Below, one piece after another: positions 1 to 9,150 of a stretch of DNA of 21,579 bases. Under the pieces are notes generated by a model that was not told the origin of the DNA, did no database searches, and saw only the letters and a program-made list of their open reading frames with translations. Numbering within the stretch: the first letter of the stretch is position 1; the number at the start of each line of letters is the position of its first letter. The stretch lies in contig JADNYV010000569.1 in the NCBI GenBank assembly GCA_015501055.1, positions 1 to 21,579 on the forward strand, given 5' to 3'. Source of the stretch: Mucidula mucida. Taxonomy: Eukaryota > Basidiomycota > Agaricomycetes > Agaricales > Physalacriaceae. A program made the position numbers and the translations under genes.

Positions 1-211
1 TAGGAGAGAACAACATCGATCCTTTCGGAGTCAGATGTGAGGTTGTTCTTCTTGTCACGGATGTATGTGAACATCGATCGCCACCAGCTCTTGTACTTGG
101 ACTTGTCCCCGTCATAGTCGTAAGGCTTGTTGACAAGGGATCGGCCTTTGGTTTCGTCATTGGCGTGATGAGCGGGTGTGTGAGAGCGGTTTCGGGTGCT
201 TCGTTGGACAT
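1..211 (-). pseudogene. Retroelement gag, 5' part, frameshifted and cut by the window edge
   Basis: Seen: on the minus strand one frame reads without a stop from about 165 down to base 1 and contains KPYDYDGDKSKYKSWW, then a run with FTYIRDKK and SERIDVVLS. This fits the start of a Ty3/gypsy-type gag (Retrotrans_gag) core, where a Y/F-D-G motif is followed by an amphipathic helix with W or F and then an LSYM-type motif. The natural ATG (bases 211-209, starting MSNEAPETAL) lies in a different frame, so an indel between about 165 and 125 appears to split start and body. The rest of the gene would lie left of base 1. Known: gag forms the cytoplasmic particle of LTR retroelements. Inference: a member of a gypsy-like element facing the copia remnant at 1292-2601. 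No LTR or primer-binding site could be recognised to its right. Confidence 0.6.
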
Positions 212-1100
212 GATGATCGGGGTGATGGATCGGAGAGTGAAAGGGTGAAAGTGGGGATATGGGTGATGCGGATTTGGATGAAACGGGTGAGGGAATAGAG
301 GTTTGGATGAATAAGGAGGATCGCCTAGATCTGAAATAGAATCCAGGACTTGGTAGGGTGGGGAATGATGATGTGTATCGTAAGGTAAGTAAAGTAGGTA
401 GGTATCGTAACTGTCTACGCTATTTTACCGACTACTGACTACGTATCTACGGAGCCCAAGAGCTCGTCACAAGTTCGCAATTGCCCAGCCGACGTCCCTC
501 TGGTGTGAGGTAAGCCGAAGTTTTCCTGGGAACGGGGGTTGACCCGTAAACAGCGCCCACTGAAGTGCAACTGCCAAAAGTTCGTTCTCGTGAGAGCGGC
601 TACTTCCAGCACCCGAGGCAGTTATCTCTAACTGTTAGCCGGCGCTACTGGGACCAATACACACGTATGCGGACGTGCGCTGGAATTAGGAATCCGTCGA
701 TCTGTAAACAGGAAAGGGATGGGGAATGTGCGATGATCAAACAGCGAAGTGCTGATCGACGATCAGGGATGTGTGGTAGGTGGTAGAAAGTAGTTCCGAT
801 CTTCTGTTAGCGACTGACTAAGCCACGAGACTCAACCAGGTACCACAGCAAGAACTAAGGAAGAAAGTGTTCGCGTTCGTAAGACTAGGCTAGGCCAGGT
901 GTATAAACGAGATCGGAACTAAAGTACAATGATACTACACTACTGCTTATATACTAGTAAGTCTGTGTTTGAGACTCCTTGTCCATACGCGTTTCCACTA
1001 GGGATGCTCCACGCCCTTGACCCAGTGTTGTATGCTACTAGTCCGTGAAACCATTAAATACGAGTGGTAACTGCATGTAAGTAATAATACTGAAACGACC
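212..1100. other. Stretch without a supported gene; presumed retroelement leader and junk
   Basis: No reading frame here looks like protein. The first 200 bases are purine-rich on the plus strand and probably form the untranslated leader of the gag element. A perfect 11-bp inverted repeat (AGTTCCGATCT at 792-802, AGATCGGAACT at 910-920) brackets 107 bases. I could not find TG...CA ends with flanking target duplications, so the LTR boundary of the minus-strand element is unknown. The right part (from about 1100) merges into the eroded reverse transcriptase of the copia element. Confidence 0.4.
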
Positions 1101-1291
1101 ATGTGTGCTACGAGTGTCGGCGGTGTGTATACAATAGGGAGTCCATGAGGTATCGGCATGTATGATGTCATCCATGTGTTGGGCGTGTGTCTGACATGAG
1201 TACGGCTTTGGTAATAAAAAGGAGTATGATCGGTGACAAAACAGATGATGAAACAGTCCGTTGGTTGATAAGACAAGGCCCCCAATAAGAT

Positions 1292-2347
1292 ATGATAAGA
1301 TGTAAAAATGTGAAAATATGGCAATTCATAAGATTTATAGGCTCAGATAATGGCTCATTCACATTGACAGACACATATATGGACAACATGTTTGGAGCAT
1401 CATCATCCAAGGAGGAAGCAAAAAAGAGAAAGAGCAAGATTGGGAAGATCTGGGATGTGAAGGATGTACACGGGACAGGGCGTCTCTTGGGTATGCACAT
1501 CAAACAGGACCTGGATGCAGATACTGTTACTCTATCCCAGTGCGCGTACTTTGAGAAGGTCCTGGCCAACTATAACCTTGACCATGTTACGCTGCGCTTG
1601 ACACCCCTACCAGTTGGACTCTGCCTCCACTCTTTTATGTCACCTCAGACAATTACCGGATGGTACAAGATTAACAACAAGCCATATTGTTCTATTCTTG
1701 GCTGTGTAATATGGGGACAGCTTGCCATGTGTCCCGACTTAATTTACGCAGTCAGCCTACTTTTGTGATTCCAATCCAACCCAGGTATTGCCCACTGGCG
1801 TGAGCTGATGCACATCATGGGATACATCAAAACAACACTTAATTGTGCCCTCGTCTACTCTTGCAGATTCCCTTTAAAACCACTTGGATTTGTTGACGCC
1901 AATTACGGCAGATGCAAGGACACGGGACGTTTGACATCTGGACACGTCTTTCTTATGGCAGGGAGCCCAGTCTCGTGGTTGTCAAAGAGGCAGGCCACTG
2001 TTTCGCTATCCACTGTAGAAGCGGAGTATATCTTGTTGACGCATGCCGCGCAACAGCTGGTATGGATGTCGTTCTGGATGGAGGAAGTTGGAATGGGACA
2101 AGAGAAGCTGGGAGTTCTCAAGGGCGATAACCACAGTGCTGTCAACCTTACAAAGACGACTAAATCTCATTCTAAGGTGAAGCACATCAGCATTTGTCAC
2201 CACTACATCCGAGAGCTAGTCAATCTGGGCAAACTTCAAGTTGACTTCGTCTGAGGCAACAAGAACCCAGCCGACGTCTTCACCAAGCCACTTGCAAGAG
2301 ACACCCATGTTTGGTATATGAAGGAGTTGGGGATTAGACGGGTTTAG
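1292..2347 (+). pseudogene. Copia pol remnant: reverse transcriptase C-terminal part and RNase H
   Basis: One frame runs from 1292 to the terminal TAG at 2345-2347, interrupted only by TGA at 1766-1768 and 2252-2254. Reverse transcriptase part: the catalytic box that should read YVDD reads YMDN (1376-1387), followed by FGASSSKEEAKK, a GRLLGMHI block and SQCAYFEKVL. After the first stop come FQSNPGIAHW and the RNase H domain: GFVDANYG (first Asp), STVEAEYI (Glu), KGDNHSAV (Asp), then KHISICHHYIREL, where the family has HID and here the Asp is Ser. The end NPADVFTKPLARD is the conserved copia tail. Known: this protein copies element RNA into DNA in cytoplasmic particles. The altered active sites, two stops and missing N-terminal half make it inactive. 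Both stops fit CGA to TGA changes. Confidence 0.85.
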
Positions 2348-2486
2348 GGAGCTGTTGGGTCTGGGGGAGTGTTGAAGGAGACCCGACCATGTTGAGAGGT
2401 ATGACCTGAGTCCCGACAGTGGAGCGGTCATGACCCGTTTTGGTCTATTTCATTTTCGTTCTTTTATCTATCCCAATTCGGCCTCG

Positions 2487-2532
2487 ACACACCTCAGTTG
2501 CTACCACTCCGCTGTGCACAACTGAGGTGTGT
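2487..2532 (+). repeat. Perfect 14-bp hairpin inside the LTR
   Basis: ACACACCTCAGTTG (2487-2500) and its exact reverse complement (2519-2532) are separated by an 18-nt loop. The right arm contains the junction GAG/GTGTGT that would be the 5' splice site of the 52-nt intron-like segment, so folding of the RNA would bury that site. Confidence 0.7.
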
Positions 2533-2578
2533 ATTACTTACAATACTTACAATTCACAACGCTTACGCTACTCTACAG
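2527..2578 (+). other. Intron-like segment in the LTR
   Basis: Begins GTGTGTATT, ends CTCTACAG, 52 nt, with CTTAC (a branch-point match) at 2562-2566, 12 nt before the acceptor. The adjacent mini-LTR has the same sequence on both sides (31 and 23 bases, all identical) joined exactly as splicing would join them. Size matches the introns elsewhere in the window. Confidence 0.6.
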
Positions 2579-2610
2579 TCTAACATCTTCTCTTTACAAC
2601 AGGTATAGCA

Positions 2611-2678
2611 TGTTGCAATATATGAGTTGCTACCACTCCGCTGTGCACAACTGAGTCTAACATCTTCTCTTTACAACA
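2611..2678 (+). repeat. Mini-LTR lacking the intron-like segment
   Basis: Bounded by TGTTG (2611-2615) and CAACA (2674-2678). From 2625 on it is identical to LTR bases 2496-2526 plus 2579-2601, with nothing in between. The first part of the LTR is missing except for its terminal TGTTG. It lies nine bases after the end of the full LTR. It could be an internally deleted solo LTR made from spliced RNA. No flanking target duplication was seen. Confidence 0.6.
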
Positions 2679-3900
2679 CTACTTGCATTTCTATCGGCAC
2701 TTTGGTGACTATGAGATCCAGTCTCAGTTAAATGGATACATATAATTGAGATTGTATCATGTGTATCATGATGATTCCAGTGCGTTGAAGTTGCGTATCC
2801 AAACATGTATTAATACTGTATCTGAAAGTCGTACTTTCAAACGCTGAGTATGCACGGACTCTCCGGGTCTTTCGCCTAACCGAGATAATTTAGTTCCAGA
2901 AAACAATCTATATGCATCAAGCCTGAGACACTGACGATGGTGCTAATAGTACTAGTTGCGTGCAAATAGGTCCTTCAATATGATCCACCTCTACGGGTGG
3001 CGAGATGGCATGGCTAAGCCGTGTCATGAGAGGTAGGGGCGTTGAGGAGACGCAGACACATAGGAATCCGTGAATTACTAAGTCGGATCCAGAAATCCAA
3101 AGGAGGTATCTGGTAGCCTTTCATGATTTGGTTTGTTTCATGCAAAAGGACCAAGGGCCAGGTGCAACGACAACGCCTCATCTCCTACTCCCGAGTCATC
3201 ATTGCCGTGATTAGGTGGTTAAAGCCTGACATAAGAGTCGCATTTCTAAGAATGAGAGGGCATACTCGCCATGAATGCCATTCAGAGGAGAATGGGCTAG
3301 TGTGTAGTCATTGACAAGGGAAGAAGTCTTGATATTGTTGGGGTATAATGAGTCCGGTGATATGGCAGGAAAAATCTCGCCAAACCGACAAGGAAGCTAC
3401 GCTTGCGGGTCTTAGAAAGTGTGGCTTCTGCCCGCGAGCCGTCAATGACCCACCTGATTGGATGCTGTTATCGAATTCTCCACTTGGATATTCTGCGATG
3501 CAGGAAGCTTCGGCTTGTCTGCCTCCGCGCTGAGGTCTAAAGACATTCAACTCACCAAAGAAGACAAGAGATAGAAAATAATGAGCAGCAAGAGGTATTG
3601 GGACCTGGAAGTAGACATGGAAGGCCCCGTTGGAGACAACAAGAAAGCCGAGTGAGTCGTTCCAGCCAGCACTGAATGAGATTATTGCGCAGGAGGTATA
3701 AGAGAGAGAATATTGCGGCCTGTTGCAGATTCCGGAAGTTTGCTCAGCGTTGATTGTGAAGTGTACCATTGATAGATTATCATAGAGTGAGTGAACAGGT
3801 AGTACACGCTGGACGTAAACAAGAGTCGATAGTTTCCCAAGTATTCGGGCAGGAAGCAGAGAACGTCACAGTGATCTAGTCACCTCGCATTACCATCACC
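2679..3900. other. Stretch with no supported gene
   Basis: The longest open frame here (minus strand, 3769 to 3308) has hydrophobic runs but no recognisable motif, no signal and no paralogue in the window. A frame of that length is expected by chance once or so in a window this size. Short direct repeats of TGTATCATG occur near 2753-2775. I see no RNA gene. Confidence 0.4.
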
Positions 3901-4395
3901 ACCGGGGTTTCCTTCCTTTTCCTTCTTGCCAGCAAGCTCATACTATGCCCTGGGCCATCCATTCTCTATCTCGTATTTGGCTTGACCGTGATTGTTCTCA
4001 AATGAGATCCTCATCGACTTGGCATTGACACCAGCTTTGGGCGGTGGTACAGATACCAATAACACAACGATTGCCAATGAAAAGCAGTCATTCAACGGAT
4101 TGTTGTTCAACTAGTGCCATGTCGTAGACTCCTGTTTTATCAAAGCAGCGCGCAGAATTACGGATATGTCAGCATGTCTTTACAATGTTCATAGTTTGCA
4201 AGATCTACTTTGAACAGGCCCTATTTGACTAGCATCCTGAGATCCACTTTCACCTTTGTCCTCCTGGAACGCGCATATGTATTCCCTCCATCTTTTCATA
4301 TAAACTCGCGTAGCCAAGATGGACGTTGGCCTTGCTGGACATGTTGATTGACAATGTAGGGAGAAATCGTGTATCAGAACAACGGCTAGGAATTG

Positions 4396-4447
4396 GTATG
4401 TCGTCTGCTTTCGCGCTGGCTTTTTAAACTGACGGGCTATGTAACAG
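4396..4447 (+). other. Module intron 1 (cluster A)
   Basis: GTATGTCGTCTGC... to TGTAACAG, 52 nt, branch CTGAC at 4429-4433. It follows the RWTLALLDM exon and precedes a copy of the next exon. Confidence 0.5.
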
Positions 4448-4658
4448 AACTCTTTCCTTCCGTTCTGCGGTGGCGGTGGCTGGTCGTCAGGTTGTCCACT
4501 CTGTTCCTTTGTTGACCACCCTCTTCATTACTGGCATACACACCATTACTAATTTTGCCAGTGCAGACGGAATTTCGACGAGATGGCTGTCAGCGTTGCT
4601 GGAGATGCTGATTAACGCAAGAGAACAAGTTGTGTATGAGGATGATACCCAGAGATTG

Positions 4659-4714
4659 GTATGTCATCTGCGTCTAGCTTGCGTTTTACTAACCAGGGGC
4701 TGTACACTTAGCAG
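4659..4714 (+). other. Module intron 2 (cluster A)
   Basis: GTATGTCATCTGC... with branch CTAAC at 4689-4693; acceptor TTAG (ending 4711) or GCAG (ending 4714). The upstream exon ends in a whole codon. The downstream frame that matches other copies is off by one nucleotide, a sign of decay. Confidence 0.5.
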
Positions 4715-6453
4715 GAGCTGCTCGTTCCCTCCTTGAATACTGCGCCGCGGCGGCGGTTGGTCACCAGCATGTCCGCGTCTTTTCCGACAGTTTCTCAATA
4801 TGCCCCGTCCTCGTTACTGGCACCATATTATTGTACATCGCTTTCTTTTCCAGATTCCGAATGTACTCCACAGTGGGAAAAGAGACCATCATGCGTGGAT
4901 GGCCAACATGTCCCGAACTCTGCAAGGATCTGCCTCGTCTCGTGCAGCAGCAAACTCTACATATACCACCACTGCTGAGATGCAACGAAGAGCCGTCATC
5001 CTTGTCAGATTTGAGGCTCCCATTATGGAGCGCCGGTGGGTCGCTATATCGCCCATTTTTACCGTCACCTGCCTGTGTGCTGACATTGGCTGTACATTGC
5101 ATGGACACATGACGTCTGAGCGCAGCTGGCTAGTAGGGCTTTTGGTACGCGTTCTGCGAGGCATGGCAGTTGTCTGTGCTCTAGGGGCATATGCAGTCGG
5201 ACGTGCTCCATCTTGGATATGCCACAGCAGGTGTCTTTGGCGCCATTGTGTCCACCCATATGGTTGAGCATTTTGGCGCTTCGTGCTTGTGTTCTATCTT
5301 CTCATCGTCTGCGCGTGGATTTTTTGCCTCTTTGTAACAGTTGCTAAAGTTTTATATTGGCCAATTATACCAGTATAGGTGATGGGTGCTGGAGAAATCG
5401 TTGGGACAGGCACTGAGTCCGTCTGATTTGCATGTTACGCCTCATATCCATCTTCAAGCAAACTTTCATCCGTGCCGGTTATTAACTACCTCCTCGTTGA
5501 AGAGTGATGCCTTGCGTAGGAACATGTTTCTCTTCCGCATTTATTTTAACAAGGCGCTCTCTGAGCGAGAAGAAAACAGGCGCCTCGTCTTCATTTGACA
5601 GAGATCAATCTCAGCCGAAGTCGACTTTGATCAAACTCGCTGGAATCCGTGAGCGCAGGTTTCTTCGTACCCCCACCGCTCCGCACGAAGCCGCCTTTCC
5701 CTACGTCATTTTGCGCCTCATTGATGTTGAGCCCACTCTCTAAAACGTCATTAGCGCCCCCGCTACACACAAGTTCCGCAGCAGCCGACACTGCTACCAC
5801 CTCTTTCGGTATTGTTACAGAAATTCTCGTGTAAATGCTCTGGAAGGCATCAATGGACCCCGCACTCTTCTCCGGTCTTAAACGTTCCCCTAACCAAGAG
5901 CCAACATACAATTGGGCGGGATATGGACGTGGCAAATGACCAGTTTGTCTGGGACTATTGCTGTACATAAGGATTTCATCGGTCTTCCTTGCTATAGTCG
6001 TCAGCAAGGTGGACGTGAGCCTTTCTGTAGGTGCCGGTGAGACCATCGGGCGGAAATTGGACACGAGCATATGACCACCATGTCCCGCACTCTGAGTGGG
6101 CTCGCCTTGCGCAGCCACAAAGTCTTTGTCTACCTACCGCCGCCGCCGTGGGTCGTCATCCTCGTCGTCTCCGCTTGGATTCGCGTGTCGATCTTGGAGC
6201 GCCCATTATGGACCAAGTACCGGTTGACTACGCGCCGCTCGATATTGTTGGTGTTCCCGCTCTATGAAAGATACACCCAGTTCAATCTGATGTGGTTACA
6301 GTATGGCTTAGATATCCGCCTTTGTAGAGTATGAGCACCGAGATTAACGGGACTAGCGCGCTTTTTCATGGGTATTTCAACATGTTTCCAAGATGGGTGT
6401 TCGCCCCTGCTGGAGATGACGATTGACGAAGGTAGAATGATTCCCAGAGATCG

Positions 6454-6501
6454 GTACATTGTCTGCTTCCACGCTGGGCTTTTGACTCACGGTTGTATAA
6501 G
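6454..6501 (+). other. Module intron 3 (cluster A)
   Basis: GTACATTGTCTGC... to TATAAG, 48 nt, with CTCAC before the acceptor. The donor has drifted from GTACGT to GTACAT. The exon before reads LLEMTIDEGR. Confidence 0.4.
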
Positions 6502-7180
6502 ACGACTCCCTCATTCTGCGCGGCGGTGGCTGTTTCCAGCTTGTCCGCTTTTTCTCCATCGTTCACTGCCCTCTTCATTGCGGTCATACATTGCCTGGTT
6601 GTCCACCCTTCTTTGATTTCGATTTTCAATTTCAAGAGTACGCGAGATAGTGCTGAATGGACAAGGCCCTTTGCTGCCGGATTGGACGGGATGTCAACGA
6701 GATGGACGGTTGCCTTCTCCGTCATTTCTGTTGTCTTGGACTGGAGAGTGACAGGTGTCCCGACAGGGATATCGACGGGTCACATGTGCTGGTTCTCGCA
6801 TCTACTTGCTCCCACCATTGAAGTTTCAGAATTTACTAAGGCTATATCGGCGACCTCGAGCAGATAATATCAGGCAGAACTTGTTGCTTTTCTGGTGGCA
6901 CAACCATTGCGGCGCTCATGGATGACCGTAGCGGATACGGAGGTAGATAAACTCGACTTGCAAGATAGCGCGTCCTCTATCTACATGCACCCTCCGGTCA
7001 CGTTGTGATTCTCCGCGGAGGACAAGAAAAACTATCTACGAGGATCCGTTCCAGCAGTTTGGAATTTCCCGACCCCGCCGCCCGCATGAGGCCGTCTCTA
7101 ACCTCAGGTCGAGCTTTGTTGATGTTATGTCCGCCCTCTTAAGAGCATCACTCCCTAAACAGCCGATGTTGATCCCGCCC

Positions 7181-7654
7181 CATCGGCGCTGTTGGCGCGC
7201 AGGAATGGCTGCACGGTACCAGTAAAGCTATACGGACTCGAACGGGACGCGTCGACCAATAATCAGTGATGCATGATCTCGGCTCGCAAGCACGTGTGGA
7301 TATGTATACCTATACATTCGTAAGCGACCACCAAGAAATGAACGCCACATTGTACGTGGCTAGTCCACTTTTGGACACACGATTTTTCGTTCGTGAGTCT
7401 GCCACATTATGACTCCTCAATGGGAGAAATTGCTTACAAGTATACCGTTGATAGAAAGGTCTGGACGCGAGCTCGCACAGTGACACTACGGCCTCACAAG
7501 GTCGGTTGACCTAATTGGATAATGGAATATGTGAGATCAATGTCGAGTGAAAATCGCAATGGGCAACCTATGTCTAGTGAAGACTTTCAAGCGCGACGAG
7601 CAGGTCAGAAAGCGTGTCACGTTAATCCAGTCACTCCGTGTCATAATCACGTTA
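7181..7654. other. Spacer between clusters A and B
   Basis: No protein-like frame, RNA gene or repeat recognised. It contains CACGTG near 7290 and a short TATGTATACCTATACAT palindrome-like run at about 7302-7318, neither of which can be tied to a gene. Confidence 0.3.
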
Positions 7655-8079
7655 CAGGTTTCCTTCCTGCTATGGTGCCACCCATTCTCTTTCGCGCTTC
7701 CGGCCTGGGCTCTTCTACACGTTCCTCGGGAACGGAACTCGTATCGACTTAGCATCGACGCCAGGTCGGCGGTACGAAGGCCGTGCAGATATCAGCCTTA
7801 TACTATGATTACCATTGGAAAGCAGTTATTCGACGGATTGCTTGTCCGACGAGGACTCATTAGCAGACTCGTCGGCGGCTCCAATAAGCGCGCCGAGTTT
7901 TTGGGTATGTTAACATGTTTGACTAGCATCCTGGCATCCAAATTCGCCCTCGTCTTTCCGGAAATCGCATGAGGCTTCCTTTGTATTTCTGGATATATTT
8001 GCGTTGCGGAAATGGACGTTAGCATTCCTGCAGATGTTGATTGACGATGGGAGGAGAAATCGTGGATCAGAATGGTTTG

Positions 8080-8129
8080 GTACGTCGTCTGCTTTCACGC
8101 TGGCTTTTGAACTCACGGTTATATAACAG
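8080..8129 (+). other. Module intron 1 (cluster B)
   Basis: GTACGTCGTCTGC... to TATAACAG, 50 nt, branch CTCAC at 8112-8116. Probably the closest to the ancestral form; the next exon is open in the phase that the upstream exon of cluster A predicts. Confidence 0.5.
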
Positions 8130-8372
8130 GACTCCCTCATTCCCGCCAATATTTACGCGGTGGCAGCAGCTGATCGTCAGGTCGTCTCCGTCTTTTCCAT
8201 TGTTCAAAGCCCTCTTCATCGGTGTCATATCCGTCGCATGTTCGTACACCGCTCGTCTCAATTCAAGAACTATCCGAGATAGTACTGAATGCACCAGCTC
8301 CGACACCATACCAATGCCGTTAGGTCTCACAGGTTGTCGACGAGATGGTCGTCAGCCTTCCTGCAGATATTA

Positions 8373-8393
8373 GAGTATGAGTATGAGTATGAG
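8373..8393 (+). repeat. GAGTAT hexanucleotide repeat
   Basis: Three and a half units of GAGTAT, located just after the end of a module. Too short to say more than that it is a simple repeat. Confidence 0.8.
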
Positions 8394-8540
8394 TTGGGGC
8401 TAACACTCCTGTCACATTTATAGTTTCAGTCGTGCTTCCGCGCTCGCGTGTCCCGGCCACACGCTCGCGGTCACCACCACAGTGTCACACTTGAGTTGAT
8501 GAAGGGGGGAAATCGTACATGAGATAGCGCCCAGAACTTG

Positions 8541-8592
8541 GTACGTCGTCTGCTTTCAGTCTGCGTTCTTAAGATTAAGGATTATATAGCAG
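8541..8592 (+). other. Module intron 2 (cluster B)
   Basis: GTACGTCGTCTGC... to TATAGCAG, 52 nt. The branch region reads CTTAAGATTAAGG, weaker than the CTRAC of the other copies. Confidence 0.45.
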
Positions 8593-9150
8593 AACTTGCT
8601 CGCTCCCGCCAAAATACTGCGCAGCAGAGGCGATTGGCCACCAGCATGTCCGCCTCTTTTCCATCGTTCTCTCCATGTACATCATCCTCGTTCCTGGCAA
8701 CGTATCGTCGCATATCCCAATCCCTGTACTCGAGAATCAGAGTAGAGACATCCGTGTCATGCACGAACTCTTCAAGAATCTGCCGCGTCTCATGCAACGG
8801 CAAACTCTTCATTCCCTCTAGCGCCGCCGCCGCCTAACTTGACAGAAGGCTTGTCATCCTGTCCTTCACTTGGATTCGCGTGTCAATTTCGGTCCAGTCA
8901 TCTTTAGCAACGGCGGCTCAGCATGCGGCCCAGACATCGGCTTCCGTGTTTATGAAGGCGAGCGGTGACCGCGCGACGATGGCTCGGGCGCGGCTGTGGG
9001 ATGGCAGCGGCGGAGGGGTAATTGAAGGGGTCATGCATGACCGTAGCAGATATGGAGGTAGAGAATTTTGTCTTACAAGACAGCGGGTCCGTCTATCCGC
9101 ATCCACCACCTCACGCCAATCATCCAACCCTCCGTGTTCGTCGTTCCAAA

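Larger units (their letters stand above)
1100..2601 (+). mobile_element. Ty1/copia LTR retrotransposon, 3' half only, dead
   Basis: The element keeps the end of reverse transcriptase, RNase H, a purine tract (GGGTCTGGGGGAG, 2357-2369) and a 232-bp LTR at 2370-2601 with TGTTG...CAACA ends. The left part, gag, integrase and 5' LTR, is absent or unrecognisable. Order RT-RNase H-stop-purine tract-LTR is that of Ty1/copia elements of basidiomycetes. Left boundary is approximate, because sequence between about 1100 and 1290 only vaguely resembles reverse transcriptase and is full of stops. Confidence 0.75.
2370..2601 (+). repeat. 3' LTR of the copia element
   Basis: The LTR starts TGTTGAAGGAG directly after a purine tract and ends TTTACAACA, giving perfect 5-bp inverted ends (TGTTG/CAACA). 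It carries a 14-bp hairpin (2487-2532) and an intron-like segment (2527-2578). No second full LTR is present in the window, so target duplication and age cannot be read. End placement rests on the purine tract and on the shared 3' end with the mini-copy at 2611-2678. Confidence 0.65.
3908..7180 (+). pseudogene. Eroded gene cluster A of an unrecognised modular family
   Basis: Sequence from 3908 matches cluster B from 7660 and cluster C from 14234, with many indels. Three copies of the intron-bearing module are visible (introns at 4396, 4659 and 6454). Read on the plus strand, the exon before the first intron gives RWTLALLDMLIDNVGRNR, matching RKWTLAFLQMLIDDGRRNR of cluster B. The exon between introns one and two gives ISTRWLSALLEMLINAR; the exon after intron two is open to 5112 and gives AVGHQHVRVFS followed by a hydrophobic stretch. 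Frames shift against one another several times and many differences between copies change amino acids, so no intact gene remains. The block at about 5640-5760 recurs, diverged, at 7060-7160. Function unknown; strand choice rests on the splice signals. Confidence 0.45.
7655..9150 (+). pseudogene. Eroded gene cluster B of the modular family
   Basis: Best-preserved start of the family. A plus-strand frame includes ITIGKQLFDGLLVRR and then LISRLVGGSNKRAEFLG (to about 7905), paralogous in frame to 14377-14469 of cluster C. The next recognisable part reads ALRKWTLAFLQMLIDDGRR up to the intron at 8080. After it the frame DSLIPANIYAVAAADRQVV runs to a stop at 8280. A second module follows with its intron at 8541, and an exon open from 8594 to 8821 containing AIGHQHVRLFSIVLSMYII and LFKNLPRLMQRQTLHSL. 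The part from 9022 (ATGACCGTAGCAGATATGG) matches 6920 of cluster A and 15780 of cluster C. Stops and shifts in every copy argue for pseudogenes. Confidence 0.45.

Noticed and set aside
1168..1569. Minus-strand frame across the copia reverse transcriptase
   Set aside because: Antisense of a clearly recognised pol remnant.
3308..3769. 153-codon minus-strand frame with hydrophobic parts
   Set aside because: No recognisable domain, no intron signals, no paralogue; about one such frame is expected by chance.
5591..6118. 175-codon minus-strand frame inside cluster A
   Set aside because: No motif, no matching frame in clusters B or C, and a frame of this length is not surprising in 21.6 kb. The splice signals of the cluster point to the plus strand.
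8020..8050. Repeated MDVSLPAD-like end followed by a stop, first read as a conserved C-terminus
   Set aside because: The other frame (RWTLAFLQMLID) runs through all copies into the intron donor, so the apparent stop belongs to a shadow frame.
8582..8812. Hydrophilic minus-strand frame in cluster B
   Set aside because: Its counterparts in clusters A and C are broken at different places, and the plus strand carries the intron signals. Kept as a caution only.
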